From a virus, in IMG/VR virus record IMGVR_UViG_3300021138_000049, positions 1 through 44,943 of that record: DNA of 44,943 bases, one strand, 5' to 3'. Each line of letters starts with the position of its first letter. Position 1 is the first letter of the stretch. A program made the position numbers and the translations under genes. Below, piece by piece: positions 8,901-16,893 of this stretch. The notes beneath the pieces were generated by a model. The model had not been told where the DNA came from. It saw only the letters and a list, made by a program, of their open reading frames with translations, and did no database searches.

Positions 8901-9751
8901 TCAGTATCTAAGTTAACAATAGTTTCAACAAAGATATTCTTACCATTTAAATCTCTGAAATAAGGGATTAAAGATAAACCTTCATAATATGCTAATAAAT
9001 TAACGTTTCTATCATTAGTAAAGTTACCAACTTGGCTTGTGATAAGACCAGTTGATGTGAAATATGATGACCATCTTGGGTCAACTGATAAGCTTTTATA
9101 ATTTGACCAATCTCCGGCTACAACAACAACATCTACTAAATAATCAGAAGCATAGTCATTTGGATTCAAATATGGTGGTATTAAATCATTAGAACCATAC
9201 CAAGTAGTTAAACTAACATCAAAACCAATTGCATTTGATTTGAATACAAATATGCTCACTGGCTTATCAGAAAGGTTAGTCATACTAAGTACAACATTAC
9301 TATAATCACTATCATCTTTAGTGAGATTAAGGAATGCTTCAGTGTCTCTTTTCCAGAAACCTGTAGTATTGAAGAACTTTCTGTAGGAATTTGAAAGTAT
9401 ATCTCCATTTGATTTATCAGTTGCTGCTGATAATGATTTATATTGGATAGTATCCAAATTATCATCAGTAGCTAATAGATTAAGAGCATATACCGGACTA
9501 GACTCTAACATCTTAGTAATAGTTCTGTGGAAGAAAGATCCTTTTCTTTCTAAACCTCTATCAATATCACCAAATATATTGGTTAAATCATTAGTATTGG
9601 TTAATAATACAGGTGTATTAACTGGTCCTTTTTTAGAGAAACCAACAACCAAAGTGTTTAACCCTTGAGTTATAGGGCTGGTAATAATTGATCTATCATA
9701 CTCTTCTATGAAGATGCCAGGTCTTTTATACTTGCTTATTTGAATAGCCAT
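5933..9751 (-). CDS. gp18: Tail sheath protein (T4 gp18-like), greatly enlarged
   Basis: Contractile sheath subunit. Family marks are at both ends. The N-terminus has KYKRPGIFIEEYDRS, then TLVVGFSKKGPVNTPVLLTN and a segment with YALNLLA. The last 140 residues have RGFVIETENTAQTEY, SYIHVREVLIELERSLSAML and IKAMGIIVNNITILRTGAIQ, the conserved sheath core that binds neighbouring subunits and the tube. At 1272 residues it is about twice T4 gp18 (659). The extra length is a Ser/Thr/Gly/Val-rich middle that looks like added beta-rich, surface-exposed domains. The start follows a late-type motif with a 25-base leader, and a strong terminator follows the stop. Two leader-type genes lie upstream on the same strand. 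Confidence 0.9.
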   Translation of the reverse strand: MAIQISKYKRPGIFIEEYDRSIITSPITQGLNTLVVGFSKKGPVNTPVLLTNTNDLTNIFGDIDRGLERKGSFFHRTITKMLESSPVYALNLLATDDNLDTIQYKSLSAATDKSNGDILSNSYRKFFNTTGFWKRDTEAFLNLTKDDSDYSNVVLSMTNLSDKPVSIFVFKSNAIGFDVSLTTWYGSNDLIPPYLNPNDYASDYLVDVVVVAGDWSNYKSLSVDPRWSSYFTSTGLITSQVGNFTNDRNVNLLAYYEGLSLIPYFRDLNGKNIFVETIVNLDTDKTGVFCTFNIDLVETDYSMGMLDLIGNNLVGTEQSTINFLSYQDTITQQMPYGDVPLDRPGNVWAIVSASYSSSFRGATSTYQRTANYSEGYVSGVSATASSTTASVNFNLSYNMPYAVIGGLGVTVDSTTASYTVATSSFPNTGATYTSTLVLHSTGVVGSVNGTLTNVNPVVGANDLVLGYATVYLGTNGQFSNFNYHNVYVNQTGYNDLALGTDYTVSTSGNDVVVTFLDTAAAPSLSNYGQYRKIKYFNNIVSHLNSPSRFEMATIVNGVTQEKLSLADVTVSNVVTSTLLDKSFQLSGLASYTDISVKGNLVFYVKDDEFIVGSNGMTTTTLIGTTASGVVAKYSQFYLDYYNGDINDMDYLYTNFVDPMDIENGGFNVTFEIKNGLYYVVLQTQTGSAANGWPNGTVQSGDLMIFPTAQLNTGAITIEDYTNQATLFGGTGNGNDGMYAFLLSTTVVYEYLTTVTNIYNVNLKHYLKMYIDSSDNLTVSFVDSVGDSLPLDLGPNFGGSTFFNELEYAQYGFNVFSDRLNYKESVDVVYPAGYQSSPNKVLVDATRYINIVIGDFLEAYVDTSSLQPGEVPRRLTRVLSKRYYPADTTLVELSCDSKIAVNNLGTSVNPIWQTTRYKKIEEYISTYKAITLNGFKIRQASMPDGTEVRQNQILNLVAAGTPLYNALVNKDAIDFRYLIDSFGLGLISNSKQQLMDICGGRLDCLGFLNMPSIKQFASSTNPSFLTNGVLDTALVAAGGNISLNPLYLYSFGQGQGVTTVGYFTPYLTVSDNGRPLDLPPAMFVATTYMKKQNSNISSIVPWTVAAGVTNGKVTGFNNVETDFTNIDIENLNGAQMNPIVYKRNRGFVIETENTAQTEYKSSLSYIHVREVLIELERSLSAMLLDFQWKFNTPDVRAEIKLRADVICEQFVNKNGLYNYFNKCDDENNTPDIIDNQIGVLDTYVEPIKAMGIIVNNITILRTGAIQSGGFIKS

Positions 9752-9776
9752 ATTAAAATGTTTATTTTTATTAACT

Positions 9777-9785
9777 TATATATTA
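9777..9785 (-). promoter_or_regulatory. Late-type promoter core before tail sheath gene
   Basis: TAATATATA on the minus strand within TTTTAAAATATAATATATAA, 25 bases before the sheath ATG. It deviates from the consensus 5' part, so it is a weaker match. Confidence 0.4.
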
Positions 9786-9812
9786 TATTTTAAAATCAGA
9801 TTTTTTCTCATT

Positions 9813-10379
9813 TTATTTAGTTTTCATAAAATAATCTATTCTTTTTTTATTATTAACTAAATCCTTCTGCATCTGTTTTAATTTATCTCTTGTATTTCTT
9901 TCAAGTGTAACAATCTCATTTTTAATTTTAGATATCTTATCATTCAAATCGCCAATTTTTGATTGTGTGTAATCAACGTCATTTTGTAAAGAGTCTTTAT
10001 TATCTGGATTAGATGCAATATCAGACTGTCTAGTAGATAATGTATCCTTCTGTGTATCTAAGTCATCCTGAATATTTTTTAATTCTCTTTTCTTCTCAGC
10101 TGCTTGCGCATATAAACCAAATAGAGGATTATTAAATTTAATCTTCTTCTTATCTCCTGTATTCTGTGGAATAAACTTCTGAGCAAATAACTTATTAATT
10201 AAATCTTTCTCATCTTTATACGTAATATAGATATTATCAAGAGTTACTCTTTTAGTCATAAACTCTTTAACATCTGCCTCTAACTTATTAAAGCTTGTTT
10301 TATCTGCTGCAAATTCAGCTGGATCATTTTGGTCAATAATAAATTTTTCACTTATAAAATCTTTATACTTCTTTATCAT
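9813..10379 (-). CDS. Coiled-coil virion-type protein with leader-like N-terminus
   Basis: A 188-residue protein of unknown function. It begins MIKKYKDFISEKF, a variant of the shared leader, closely resembling T4 internal-protein leaders (MKTYQEFIxEA); FISE at residues 8-11 is a possible gp21-type cut site. The remainder is charged. Residues about 90-185 show strong coiled-coil character (runs of Lys, Glu, Asp and Gln with heptad spacing, for example SKIKNEIVTLERNTRDKLKQ). It starts 1 base after the stop of the larger upstream gene, so the two form an operon. A head-internal or scaffold-like role is inferred only from the leader. Confidence 0.65.
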   Translation of the reverse strand: MIKKYKDFISEKFIIDQNDPAEFAADKTSFNKLEADVKEFMTKRVTLDNIYITYKDEKDLINKLFAQKFIPQNTGDKKKIKFNNPLFGLYAQAAEKKRELKNIQDDLDTQKDTLSTRQSDIASNPDNKDSLQNDVDYTQSKIGDLNDKISKIKNEIVTLERNTRDKLKQMQKDLVNNKKRIDYFMKTK

Positions 10380-10380
10380 T

Positions 10381-13116
10381 TTACTTACTTGATTGGAATG
10401 ATTTTAATATATCATCATTTTTTTCATTAGGTATAAGATAAGGCGCTGGTAATTTTTTGATAGTCAATAAATCAAGTTGTTGCTTTTCAACACCTTTTCT
10501 ATCTTTGAAATTAGTCGGTACAACTAGATACTCAATCTTTTTGACATTCATTGTGTAGTCCTTAACATCACCAACATTATCTAAAGAAACATATTTAAAT
10601 ACAAATTTGTTTCCTACTGTGAATGTATTGCCCTTCATAATAGCATATCCTACATTAAAGTCCATTTTTGATTTATATTGAATACCATTTACTTTTTTAT
10701 CTTCGATAGATTCAATTTTAAGTTTCTTTTCCTTTAAAGCATCTGTTACTAAAGATTGTGAAGGATTATCTTTAGAACTTACTTGATATTTGAACATCAC
10801 CCATTCACCATCTTTTGCTGATTTAAATGGGTAAACTATGAATACCGCATTATCTGTAGTTACTTTTAAAACCTTATCATTTAAATTAGATAGTTTTAAA
10901 TTCTTAGTTTTAAAAGTATCAACTGCGCTACTAAAGAAAGGATCGTTTTTATCACCTTGGTCTTCTTTTGGTATGGATGGATCAAATCTTGGAGTTTTAT
11001 CTAAGTTTTCAATTTCTCCACCACTTGTAGATGATTCTACACCAAAATATTTTCTAAATATGTCTTGTCTATGATTTTTGAAATAACCCTCGTGAGCTAA
11101 CATATCATTTATAAAACTAAATAAAGTTTTACCAGATCTCTGTGTTTTTTGATCCATAGGTGTGCCGGTTGTTGATTCTGCCTCTGAAACAAATTTAATG
11201 TTAGCCAAAATTTTTCTATAATACTTATCTTCTAATAATTTTGTTATACCATCTTGCCATTTATCATATACTCTTTTCGCTGCCCAAGGACCAAAGTCAA
11301 CCGATATACCTGTTCCAGATGGTTGAGTCCTTGTTGAACCTTTTCCTATATATTCATATTCTCTTAAAGTCTTCTGTGAAATAATTCCACCAGGACGACC
11401 AGATGGTATGTAATCTGTTGCGTAAAGTCTATAGGCTCTTCCAAAAAGATTTACGATTTTAATTATATGATCATCATTTACCGCATCGCTTGCTTTTAAA
11501 TTTACTTCTTTATCAGCTGATTTTTCAATGTCTTCTCTTAATTTCACATCACTATCGGTAACCTTCCATTCTTTTTCTTCACCTGGTTTAAAAAACTTAA
11601 ACCAAGACTTCTTAACACTATCACCCTCAACTTCAGTTGTAGTTTCTTTTGTGTCTTCAACCGGTTCATTTTTATCAGTATCGCTTTCATCTAAATCAAC
11701 GTTATCTTCATCCGCCTCTTTTATTAAAACAAAAGATGAGTAATCAAGAATTACAGATTCTTTTTTAATAACTGGATAAGACTTGTTCATCTCATTGAAA
11801 GATGTGACGAAAAGTTTTATATGATTAGTTGCACCACCAGTATCACCAGAAGCACCATACGCACCTAAAAGACCTAAATCTTCTGAAAAAGCTAATAAAA
11901 CTCTACCGAATAAGGAAATTGATTTGGCAACATCATTTACAGATGGACCTTGTTCTTCTGTGATTAATTCATCGAATGATATTGGCTTACCAACATTATC
12001 ATAATTTATAACAACTTGTCTACCGATTTCAAGTATTTTTACTTTTGACTCTTTTATTTTATCAATACCAGTAGCATTAATTAAAGAGTCTATATAAGGT
12101 ATAAATTTTGAAATTCCAGATTTATTATAAGCATTCACAACTTTTTTCCAAGCTGCTTTTGCGTGTAACTCTTGATCTTTGATATTAGCAGAAGCTTCGT
12201 TCATAAGATAAATCATTGACTCAGGAATAGATGATTCACCAGGCTTTTCAGCTTCAGGTTTAGGTGTAACTTTTTTTCCTTGAAGTGTTTCCAATCTTTT
12301 AGTCAAATTTTTTACCTCTTGAGTATAAAAATTTATTTTTCCTTGGTCTTTCTTGGTAGTAAATATAGTAACAGCTTTTTTCGCCTCAGCTAACTTTGCA
12401 TTAACATCATTAACTGAATTAGTTCTCATTTTCTTATATTTTTCTTCATCAAAAAATGTTCCTGCTCTAACTCCAACATTATCACTAACTTTTATATCAA
12501 GTTTAACAGTATTATTCTTAATATCTAAGTGTATTCTTGATACTGCAATTAATAAATTTTTAGAGTTTTGATAGAATACTTTAGTAGCTTTAGACTTCTC
12601 ATCTTCTGATCCAGATGTTTCACCTTCTTCTTTATCACCTTCTTCTTTTAACTTAAGCAAATCTTCTTTGAATTTTTCTAACTTTTGTATCAAGACTTCC
12701 TTATTTGGCATTTCAACCTTTTTTACTTCTTCAATAACTTGATCAATAAGACCTTCTGTAGTTGGAGTACCAAGTAGAATTTCTAATTTTTCCTTAACAT
12801 CTTTATCACCAGTAGACTCATTGTATATTTTTTCTAGAATTCTTCTAGCAAGTAAGTTTCCAAATTCTTCTTTTTGTTTATCATCCGGTAAATAAACTCC
12901 GAGTAAAGCATTTAATTCTTCCTTAACAAGGTTTACTAAATTATTAACTTTAGTATAATTATATCCGATTTTTAATTTTCTAATACTAGAATTTATTAAT
13001 CTTCCAAGAAGTGACCCACCCCATGTAATATCATTACCAAAAGCATCTGCTACTGCTTCATTTAATTTTGTTTCGATTTCAGATTTATATAAGTTTTGAG
13101 ATTTTAGATATTTCAT
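10381..13116 (-). CDS. Large leader-bearing structural-type protein
   Basis: An unknown protein of 911 residues when started at the Met of MKYLKSQNLY rather than the ATG at 13131, which would add MYHFS. The chosen start matches the shared leader. The leader is followed by TKLNEAVADAF, where LNE/A at residues 18-21 fits a prohead-protease cut. The body is soluble and charged, with Lys/Glu-rich helices (about 130-170), an acidic patch (DEDNVDLDESDTDKNEP) and a mixed alpha/beta C-terminal half including VDFGPWAAKRVYDKWQDGI. No catalytic motif was recognised. It shares a divergent promoter region with the gene at 13213 and reads into 9813. It is probably a packaged or virion protein. Confidence 0.65.
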   Translation of the reverse strand: MKYLKSQNLYKSEIETKLNEAVADAFGNDITWGGSLLGRLINSSIRKLKIGYNYTKVNNLVNLVKEELNALLGVYLPDDKQKEEFGNLLARRILEKIYNESTGDKDVKEKLEILLGTPTTEGLIDQVIEEVKKVEMPNKEVLIQKLEKFKEDLLKLKEEGDKEEGETSGSEDEKSKATKVFYQNSKNLLIAVSRIHLDIKNNTVKLDIKVSDNVGVRAGTFFDEEKYKKMRTNSVNDVNAKLAEAKKAVTIFTTKKDQGKINFYTQEVKNLTKRLETLQGKKVTPKPEAEKPGESSIPESMIYLMNEASANIKDQELHAKAAWKKVVNAYNKSGISKFIPYIDSLINATGIDKIKESKVKILEIGRQVVINYDNVGKPISFDELITEEQGPSVNDVAKSISLFGRVLLAFSEDLGLLGAYGASGDTGGATNHIKLFVTSFNEMNKSYPVIKKESVILDYSSFVLIKEADEDNVDLDESDTDKNEPVEDTKETTTEVEGDSVKKSWFKFFKPGEEKEWKVTDSDVKLREDIEKSADKEVNLKASDAVNDDHIIKIVNLFGRAYRLYATDYIPSGRPGGIISQKTLREYEYIGKGSTRTQPSGTGISVDFGPWAAKRVYDKWQDGITKLLEDKYYRKILANIKFVSEAESTTGTPMDQKTQRSGKTLFSFINDMLAHEGYFKNHRQDIFRKYFGVESSTSGGEIENLDKTPRFDPSIPKEDQGDKNDPFFSSAVDTFKTKNLKLSNLNDKVLKVTTDNAVFIVYPFKSAKDGEWVMFKYQVSSKDNPSQSLVTDALKEKKLKIESIEDKKVNGIQYKSKMDFNVGYAIMKGNTFTVGNKFVFKYVSLDNVGDVKDYTMNVKKIEYLVVPTNFKDRKGVEKQQLDLLTIKKLPAPYLIPNEKNDDILKSFQSSK

Positions 13117-13141
13117 ACTAAAATGATACATTTATTTTGAT

Positions 13142-13153
13142 TATATATTAAAT
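13142..13153 (-). promoter_or_regulatory. Late-type promoter motif, minus side of divergent pair
   Basis: ATTTAATATATA on the minus strand, 25 bases before the chosen ATG of the large leader-bearing gene. It is back to back with the plus-strand motif at 13182. Confidence 0.5.
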
Positions 13154-13181
13154 TAATAAAACACAAAATTTAGAAAATCTT

Positions 13182-13193
13182 TTTTAATATATA
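13182..13193 (+). promoter_or_regulatory. Late-type promoter motif, plus side of divergent pair
   Basis: Exact TTTTAATATATA, 19 bases before the ATG at 13213. Confidence 0.55.
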
Positions 13194-13212
13194 ATTAAAA
13201 TAAAAAACTGAT

Positions 13213-13668
13213 ATGTATATCAAAAATTTTGATTCTTTCAATGAAGGCTTATTAGGAGATTTTTCTTCCAAATTAAAAAAAACCTTTTCAGGTTTAAAGC
13301 CTTTCTTTTCCGGAAGTAAAGAGAGTAGTAAATTAAAAAAATGGGATATATCTTCTAAGAAAATATCAGATACTTATTTTCAATTTATACACAATAATAG
13401 AGTGATAGCTGAGTTAAAATTAGTAGATAATGTATTCAATCGTCCTACATTTGGACTTACAATATACTTTTATGAGACTGAAATTGAAAATAAAAAGAAC
13501 TTATCTTTGAGTAAAAAATTTGAAGGACAAGAAGAGCAACCTTATACAAAAGGAAGTAAAAAGTTCTTTAGTGTAGATGAGGCAATTGACTATTTAATTG
13601 CTTATTGGTCTAAAAACACTAATTCAGGTAAAGCAAAAAATCCAGAATTTAAAATAAAAATAAGTTAA
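13213..13668 (+). CDS. Small protein with leader-like N-terminus
   Basis: A 151-residue protein of unknown function. The start MYIKNFDSFNEGLLGDF is a shortened form of the shared leader, and FNE/G at residues 9-12 could be a protease site, though Phe replaces the usual Ile/Leu. The rest is a compact alpha/beta sequence (KKWDISSKKISDTYFQFIH, FGLTIYFYETEI, FFSVDEAIDYLIAYW), plausibly one globular domain. It has its own late-type promoter and converges with the next gene, overlapping its stop by 4 bases. Confidence 0.65.
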   Translation: MYIKNFDSFNEGLLGDFSSKLKKTFSGLKPFFSGSKESSKLKKWDISSKKISDTYFQFIHNNRVIAELKLVDNVFNRPTFGLTIYFYETEIENKKNLSLSKKFEGQEEQPYTKGSKKFFSVDEAIDYLIAYWSKNTNSGKAKNPEFKIKIS

Positions 13669-13934
13669 ACCAGTTTTGCTGATTTAACTTTTTCAGTTTT
13701 TTCGACTTCTACAACATCCTCAAAGCAAGAATCTTCTTTTTCTTCTGGTGCAATTACAAATAATAATGCACTTTGTAAATATTTTCCAGTTTCTAAGATT
13801 CGATAGAAAATATTACATCCTTCAAAGGTTTCTTTTCTTTCAATAACCTCAGTTACGTGATAATATGAACCTTTCAAAGCTCGAATTACTTTTGGATCTG
13901 AACTGTGTCCGTCTTTTATACATAATACTCGCAT
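13665..13934 (-). CDS. Small protein of unknown function
   Basis: An 89-residue protein when started at MRVLCIKDG. A longer frame begins at 13955, but its extra seven residues would lie across the TAATATATAT motif and the downstream edge of the promoter, so the shorter start is preferred. Residues 1-60 form a short alpha/beta unit (VIRALKGSYYHVTEVIE, CNIFYRILETGKYL). The tail is rich in Glu, Val and Lys. Upstream are both a host-type promoter and a late-type core, suggesting expression at more than one stage. No family was recognised. Confidence 0.55.
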   Translation of the reverse strand: MRVLCIKDGHSSDPKVIRALKGSYYHVTEVIERKETFEGCNIFYRILETGKYLQSALLFVIAPEEKEDSCFEDVVEVEKTEKVKSAKLV

Positions 13935-13938
13935 ATTG

Positions 13939-13948
13939 ATATATATTA
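13939..13948 (-). promoter_or_regulatory. Late-type promoter core 4 bases before ATG
   Basis: TAATATATAT on the minus strand, ending 4 bases before the ATG at 13934. This is the same tight spacing seen before many late genes here. Confidence 0.4.
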
Positions 13949-13952
13949 GATA

Positions 13953-13983
13953 CAAATATACAAAAGTTTTTTGAATCTATAAA
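13953..13983 (-). promoter_or_regulatory. Host-type (Bacteroidota sigma) promoter
   Basis: On the minus strand TTTA, 19 bases, TATATTTG. This fits the known Bacteroidota -33/-7 consensus TTTG-N19-TAnnTTTG with one mismatch. The same two boxes with identical spacing occur at 21729-21759. It probably drives the small gene at 13934 early in infection. Confidence 0.5.
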
Positions 13984-14065
13984 ATTATTTTTTTTTAAAA
14001 TTTCTTAAAAAATCCACTTACGATACTTTATTATTAAAAATTAAAATATATATGTTATTAATTTT

Positions 14066-14365
14066 ATGAAATACAAAGAGTTATTTTACAAAGATACTTC
14101 TATTAAAGAAGAATTTATAATTATAAAAATCTTACACCAAGAAGGATTCCATTGGATCATCGACTCCGAGATCGAAGATGCTTCTATTGAAATAATCAAT
14201 AAGACCCTTATCTGGAATTCTGGTAACTTTTATTCTGGCAATTGGCACTATGGGATCTGGAAAAATGGTAATTTTTACGGAATCTGGGAAAACGGCATTT
14301 TTGAAAATGGCAATTTCAAAGGTAAGTTTATAAGTGGTATTACATCCCCATCCGTAAAAATATAA
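14066..14365 (+). CDS. Small protein with W/G/N beta repeats
   Basis: A 99-residue protein. Residues about 50-90 contain short tandem repeats of the form GNF-x-GIW-x-NGxF (SGNFYSGNWHYGIWKNGNF, then GIWENGIFENGNFKGKF), the pattern of repeated beta-hairpin or solenoid proteins often seen in phages. The N-terminal half (MKYKELFYKD, HWIIDSEIEDASIEIINKTL) is not recognised; the first residues only partly resemble the shared leader. An AAAATATATAT element lies 14 bases before the ATG. It is followed 17 bases later by the next gene, probably in one unit. Function unknown. Confidence 0.6.
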   Translation: MKYKELFYKDTSIKEEFIIIKILHQEGFHWIIDSEIEDASIEIINKTLIWNSGNFYSGNWHYGIWKNGNFYGIWENGIFENGNFKGKFISGITSPSVKI

Positions 14366-14382
14366 AAAAAAAACTCAAGGTT

Positions 14383-14823
14383 ATGAAAAAGAGAAGAGAT
14401 GTAAAAGAAAACAATGTTATAATCTTCAAAAATAACAATGTTAAAATTACACAAGAACCTAATCAAGATCTATTTTTCGAAATTAAAAAAGAAATAACAA
14501 CTGATTTAGCAGAAGCTGTCGCACTTATGATGAATATCGAAGACAAGAATTTATGGAACTTAGAAATTAATCATAATATACAAATAGATCCTGAAAAGTG
14601 TTTATATTGGTTAAGTGGTGGTAACAAAGAGTGGATTTTTTTAGAAAATTATAATAGACCTTGGGTTGATTGTTATTTAGATTTTCAAGAAGAATTTGGG
14701 TTTATAATTATTGAGATTATTAAAAATTCAAAAACATTAGGCGATATTAAAAAGGGATTGCTTAAATATCTTAATTTACCTACATTATATGATTTTGCTC
14801 TGTGTAAAGGTTTTGTGAGATAG
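14383..14823 (+). CDS. Hypothetical protein
   Basis: A 146-residue soluble protein, not recognised. It begins with a basic stretch (MKKRRDVKEN). It then has alternating strands and helices with aromatic patches (CLYWLSGGNKEWIFLENYNR, WVDCYLDFQEEFGFIIIEII). The C-terminus is helical (TLGDIKKGLLKYLNLPTLYD). It sits between the repeat protein and a zinc-ribbon gene, all on the plus strand. Nothing in the context fixes a role. Confidence 0.55.
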   Translation: MKKRRDVKENNVIIFKNNNVKITQEPNQDLFFEIKKEITTDLAEAVALMMNIEDKNLWNLEINHNIQIDPEKCLYWLSGGNKEWIFLENYNRPWVDCYLDFQEEFGFIIIEIIKNSKTLGDIKKGLLKYLNLPTLYDFALCKGFVR

Positions 14824-14825
14824 TA

Positions 14826-14837
14826 TTTTAATATATA
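14826..14837 (+). promoter_or_regulatory. Late-type promoter motif before zinc-ribbon gene
   Basis: Exact TTTTAATATATA, starting 3 bases after the previous stop and ending 5 bases before the ATG. A transcript starting at the usual distance would have almost no leader. Confidence 0.55.
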
Positions 14838-14842
14838 CTATT

Positions 14843-15058
14843 ATGGATGAAATAAAAAAAGGTATTTGTAAAAACCCTTGGTGTAAAGCCACCTTTGAAT
14901 ACAAAGAAGATAAAAGACCTGATGTTTGCCCAAAATGTAAAAGTTTTGATAGTGAATTATCAGGCGGAGTTTCTTGGAATGAAAGAAAATATGACGGACC
15001 AAGAATGGATGGCTTACCACATCAAACATCTTTAAATATTAAAAAATACGCAAGATGA
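14843..15058 (+). CDS. Zinc-ribbon protein
   Basis: A 71-residue protein with two Cys pairs (CKNPWC at about residues 9-14 and CPKC at about 29-32) framing a short basic stretch, a typical rubredoxin-like zinc ribbon. The tail contains GGVSWNERKYDGPRMDGLPH. Its stop overlaps the start of the next gene in ATGA, so the two are translationally coupled. A nucleic-acid-binding or adaptor role is possible but not shown. Confidence 0.6.
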   Translation: MDEIKKGICKNPWCKATFEYKEDKRPDVCPKCKSFDSELSGGVSWNERKYDGPRMDGLPHQTSLNIKKYAR

Positions 15059-16233
15059 GAGCTCATATATTCGACTTAGATACCTTGGTTAAATTAGAAC
15101 AATATTGTTGGATAGTAGATAAAACTAAACCAAATATACCTTTATTGAAAATAAGCCAATCTGATTTTAAATTAATAAAAAGTGGAATCTATAAAAATCA
15201 AGGAAACAAAGTCGATTTTAATGGCATTACCTATTGGTTATCAAGTGAATTATCAAATAAATTAAAAGTTAAATTAAAAATATCACATTCAAGTCTAGGT
15301 AATCTTGGGATATCAATGCAAGAATTCCTAAATAAAGATATCATAGATGATATGAAACCAGAATTCTTATTAGATAATATTCTACACCTAAAGAATTCTA
15401 ATGATGATATATTCGTTGTGTGTTCAAGACAAACAAAAAATAACTATCTAAAAATTATAGAAAAGCTAGAACAAAAATTAAAAGAAGAAGGATTACAAAT
15501 TAAAAATTTTTATTATATCTCAGAGACTTTCTATGACCAAAATAGTGATGATATCAAATATAAAAAGATAAGATTATTACTACAACATTTAACTGGATAT
15601 AAAAATGATGATACTAAATTCATCAATGAAGAAGTTGAATTTTATAATGTTGTTGAATTTTATGATAACCAATTTGATACTTTGAAAATTGCAGATGAAG
15701 TTAATACCACTCTTAAAATGTTATTAAAAAAAACAGAAGATGGTTTGAAATCTGTTATCAAAGAAGACATTTCAGAAAACAAGCCAGTTTTAGTAGTGAA
15801 TCAAATATCAGAAAATTTAGTTAATAAAAAAGTTAGTAAGAAAGTTAATATTGAATATTTAACATTTCTTAAAACATTTGAAAGTTTCAAATTAAATAGA
15901 ATTAATGAAACAAATACATTTGAACAGAAAAAAGAATATTTAAATTCCTTAATTAAAATAATGAATAATAAAATGGAGTATTGTGAAGATTTGAAGGAAT
16001 TAGAAATGTATAACTATGATAAAATTCAATCAGATATAGAAGATTGGTTAGATGAATGTAACATTTTATTCTTTGAAAATGATGCTGACTCTGATTATGT
16101 TAATCAATATAGAGCAGATATGGAACGTTTTGGTCCTAAAGAAGAGGATATTACAGAGACATTATTAGATAATTATATCAAATCTGGTAAAACTTTTAAT
16201 AGTAAATTGGCAGATATTTTAGATAAGCTCTAA
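15055..16233 (+). CDS. HAD-like protein fused to a leader-bearing C-terminal domain
   Basis: A 392-residue protein. Residues 1-230 resemble HAD phosphatases of the type linked to phage RNA-repair proteins: MRAHIFDLDTL contains the DxD motif I, IFVVCSRQTKNNYLKII fits motif II, and EFYDNQFDTLKIA could be the acidic motif. Residues 268-285 read EYLTFLKTFESF...RINE, an internal copy of the MKYLKTFE leader with an (I)xE cut site at Glu285. About 107 acidic, helical residues follow. This looks like two genes fused, or a design in which the C-terminal domain is released in the head. It overlaps the zinc-ribbon gene by 4 bases and converges on the gene at 16234 with no gap. Confidence 0.6.
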   Translation: MRAHIFDLDTLVKLEQYCWIVDKTKPNIPLLKISQSDFKLIKSGIYKNQGNKVDFNGITYWLSSELSNKLKVKLKISHSSLGNLGISMQEFLNKDIIDDMKPEFLLDNILHLKNSNDDIFVVCSRQTKNNYLKIIEKLEQKLKEEGLQIKNFYYISETFYDQNSDDIKYKKIRLLLQHLTGYKNDDTKFINEEVEFYNVVEFYDNQFDTLKIADEVNTTLKMLLKKTEDGLKSVIKEDISENKPVLVVNQISENLVNKKVSKKVNIEYLTFLKTFESFKLNRINETNTFEQKKEYLNSLIKIMNNKMEYCEDLKELEMYNYDKIQSDIEDWLDECNILFFENDADSDYVNQYRADMERFGPKEEDITETLLDNYIKSGKTFNSKLADILDKL

Positions 16234-16845
16234 TTATCCTTTATTTTTCAAATATTTATCAATCATATCATTCAAGCCCCTTGAATCCATAATTTTAGTA
16301 TCTTCTTTCTCTTTTTCAGTCTCACTTTGTATAGATTCAACATTGGATAACTCATTTAAACCTAAATCTTTTCTAGTTTCTTTATAGAACTTTTCGAGCT
16401 CAGTTCTTTGTGTAGATGAGAATTTAGAGTTTTCTCTAATTTGTGATACGGTTTGGTTTATAACTTCATGCATTCTCGCACTATTATCGCCGTTATCAAC
16501 CTGTCTTAGTTGTGTAAGGAAGTTTTTTCTTGTCATTTTAGAAAGAAATATAGTCTCGGCATAAACTAAAGCATCTTCTTTCATTTTATTTTTAATATAA
16601 GGATGCTCAACTACCTTTTTAGCGTCTCCTAAATATAAATCTACTAGACTCTCTAATAAATCCATAGCTTGCTCACTAGACTGCGTTAAGTCAGCATCAT
16701 AGTCATAAATTTGAATTTCTCCTAAATCAGGTAGATCATCTTTTTTAGCCAGATACTTTGAAATATCTATATCTTTTGACCCATCTTGAATTCTTTCAAA
16801 CTCATTTTGAAGCTCATTTATTTTCTGCTCTTTCTTATCACTCAT
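16234..16845 (-). CDS. Putative small terminase subunit (gp16-like position)
   Basis: A 203-residue protein starting at MSDKKEQKINELQNEF. A longer frame to 17001 would run into the terminase gene on the other strand and adds a Phe/Tyr-rich shadow sequence, so it is rejected. The protein is largely helical: Gln/Glu-rich start, central DALVYAETIFLSKMTRKNFL, then SRGLNDMIDKYLKNKG at the end. It lies 48 bases from, and divergent to, the large terminase gene, where a small subunit would be expected. T4 gp16 is 164 residues. No conserved signature was recognised, so the call rests on position, size and helical content. Confidence 0.45.
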   Translation of the reverse strand: MSDKKEQKINELQNEFERIQDGSKDIDISKYLAKKDDLPDLGEIQIYDYDADLTQSSEQAMDLLESLVDLYLGDAKKVVEHPYIKNKMKEDALVYAETIFLSKMTRKNFLTQLRQVDNGDNSARMHEVINQTVSQIRENSKFSSTQRTELEKFYKETRKDLGLNELSNVESIQSETEKEKEDTKIMDSRGLNDMIDKYLKNKG

Positions 16846-16893
16846 TGGAGAATCTAATTTTACAATATATATTGAAAATGATTCTATTCCTTT

